A stretch of 64,000 nucleotides of DNA. Origin: Hybos culiciformis (lineage: Eukaryota; Arthropoda; Insecta; Diptera; Hybotidae). A program made the position numbers and the translations under genes. The DNA is taken from positions 136,373,308 through 136,437,307 of the forward strand of contig OZ023273.1 of the NCBI GenBank assembly GCA_964007475.1. Direction: 5' to 3'. Positions 63,387 through 64,000 of the stretch are shown in pieces (the stretch's first letter is position 1; every line of letters starts with the position of its first letter). The notes beneath the pieces were generated by a model. It worked only from the letters and a program-made list of their open reading frames with translations. It was not told where the DNA came from and searched no databases.

Positions 63387-64000
63387 ATGCTCCCAGAGCA
63401 TACAAACTCAATAAATGGTCGTAATAACCAAATTTTAAATAAAATTCAATTAGAATCAGTTCAATTGAACCAAACAGACGTAGTAAATTTATCATCATCA
63501 CCAAAAACACCGCCACCATCATCACCTCAATCATCTGTTAATACGAACAACGAGACTATTATAAATTTAGATAATACAGAATCTGATATTGATTACAATT
63601 ATGAGAATAATATAAAAAATTTAGGGAACACGCCAAAAAAAGACCATCATCAACAACGTTCGAAACCACCACTGAAAAAAAAACGACGCACACTATTATT
63701 ATCGTTTCAAGATAATTTTAGTGAGACTCGATATCGACGTGGTAGGCGTATAAATGGAATTCAATTGCCATTGCATCCATTACAAATTTTTGGATGGCTT
63801 GTATTAATTTTATTTGGCTTGGCATCTTTTATTGTGCTAATTCCAGCATTTACTGCAGAAATACAACAGCCATTGTTTGGATTATTAGCTGGCTTATATA
63901 TTGTTCATTCTGTATCACATATAGCTGCGTTACTTATTGATCCAGCTGATCGTGAATTAAGGAGAGTTCATCGAAATGATCGTATAGTTCCAGAATTTGA
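63387..64000 (+). CDS. ZDHHC1/11-like palmitoyltransferase, N-terminal part (runs off the window)
   Basis: An open frame of 204 codons from ATG at 63387 continues past the right edge. Residues 1-110 are a polar, Ser/Pro/Asn-rich cytosolic tail with a basic patch KKKRR at 97-101. RRGRRINGIQLPLHPLQIFGW then leads into TM1 (about 131-155) and TM2 (about 162-184), followed by DPAD at 185-188. This RxNGxxxPxHPLQ, two-TM, DPAD arrangement is the hallmark of the ZDHHC1/11 branch of DHHC S-acyltransferases. The catalytic DHHC-Cys-rich domain would lie just outside the window. A CAG preceded by a pyrimidine-rich tract ends at about 63357, so the start codon may sit near the beginning of an exon after a 5' UTR intron. 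Family assignment is strong by pattern; activity cannot be judged from this part. Confidence 0.87.
   Translation, partial: MLPEHTNSINGRNNQILNKIQLESVQLNQTDVVNLSSSPKTPPPSSPQSSVNTNNETIINLDNTESDIDYNYENNIKNLGNTPKKDHHQQRSKPPLKKKRRTLLLSFQDNFSETRYRRGRRINGIQLPLHPLQIFGWLVLILFGLASFIVLIPAFTAEIQQPLFGLLAGLYIVHSVSHIAALLIDPADRELRRVHRNDRIVPEF

Overview
The window looks like an AT-rich insect nuclear genome. Genes have short exons with GT-AG introns, there is no operon structure, non-LTR retrotransposons and terminal-inverted-repeat (TIR) DNA elements are common, and there is a cluster of multi-domain cysteine-rich DUF753 (Ly6-like) genes, a family described from Drosophila. The species cannot be told from the sequence. 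No tRNA, rRNA or CRISPR array was seen. All exon models are my own splicing by reading frame and GT/AG.

1-29.4 kb (accessory half). Three DUF753 genes lie head to tail on the minus strand. Copy 3 (20906-28511) is intact: five exons, 562 aa, signal peptide, six Ly6-like repeats and a GPI-type tail. Copy 1 (1593-11222) is a recent duplicate of copy 3 and is thoroughly broken: splice sites lost, a frameshift, stops, an internal deletion and two transposon insertions. One of these, a 4386-bp TIR element (1691-6076) with a perfect 8-bp target-site duplication, sits inside its last exon and itself carries a LINE with an intact 973-aa endonuclease/reverse transcriptase ORF. Copy 2 (14904-20201) is an older, about 12-repeat paralogue with a stop and probable frameshifts. 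Jockey-like LINE fragments (1-1125 and about 12776-14614) flank copy 1 with their tails pointing inward. A single-exon CIBAR1/FAM92-like BAR-domain gene (24868-25809) is nested in intron 2 of copy 3 and missing from copy 1.

28.5-36.2 kb is a gene desert with a probable TIR element at 29868-30755.

36.2-52.5 kb (conserved genes). A six-exon DHHC palmitoyltransferase (minus, 36263-37939) lies divergent to Stam (plus, 39134-44636; VHS, UIM, SH3, coiled coil and Gln-rich tail; ESCRT-0). Converging on Stam is an 11-exon FSIP2-like sperm-tail gene (minus, 47521-52474, 714 aa), with a 453-bp MITE in one intron.

52.5-63.4 kb is a second desert, with a fold-back repeat and low-complexity AT tracts. 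At 63387 the N-terminal half of a ZDHHC1/11-like palmitoyltransferase begins and runs off the right edge.

Functionally the right half holds membrane-trafficking (Stam), lipidation (two DHHC enzymes) and cilium/sperm-tail (FSIP2-like) genes. CIBAR1 is also a cilium-associated family, but I see no evidence that these neighbours act as one system.
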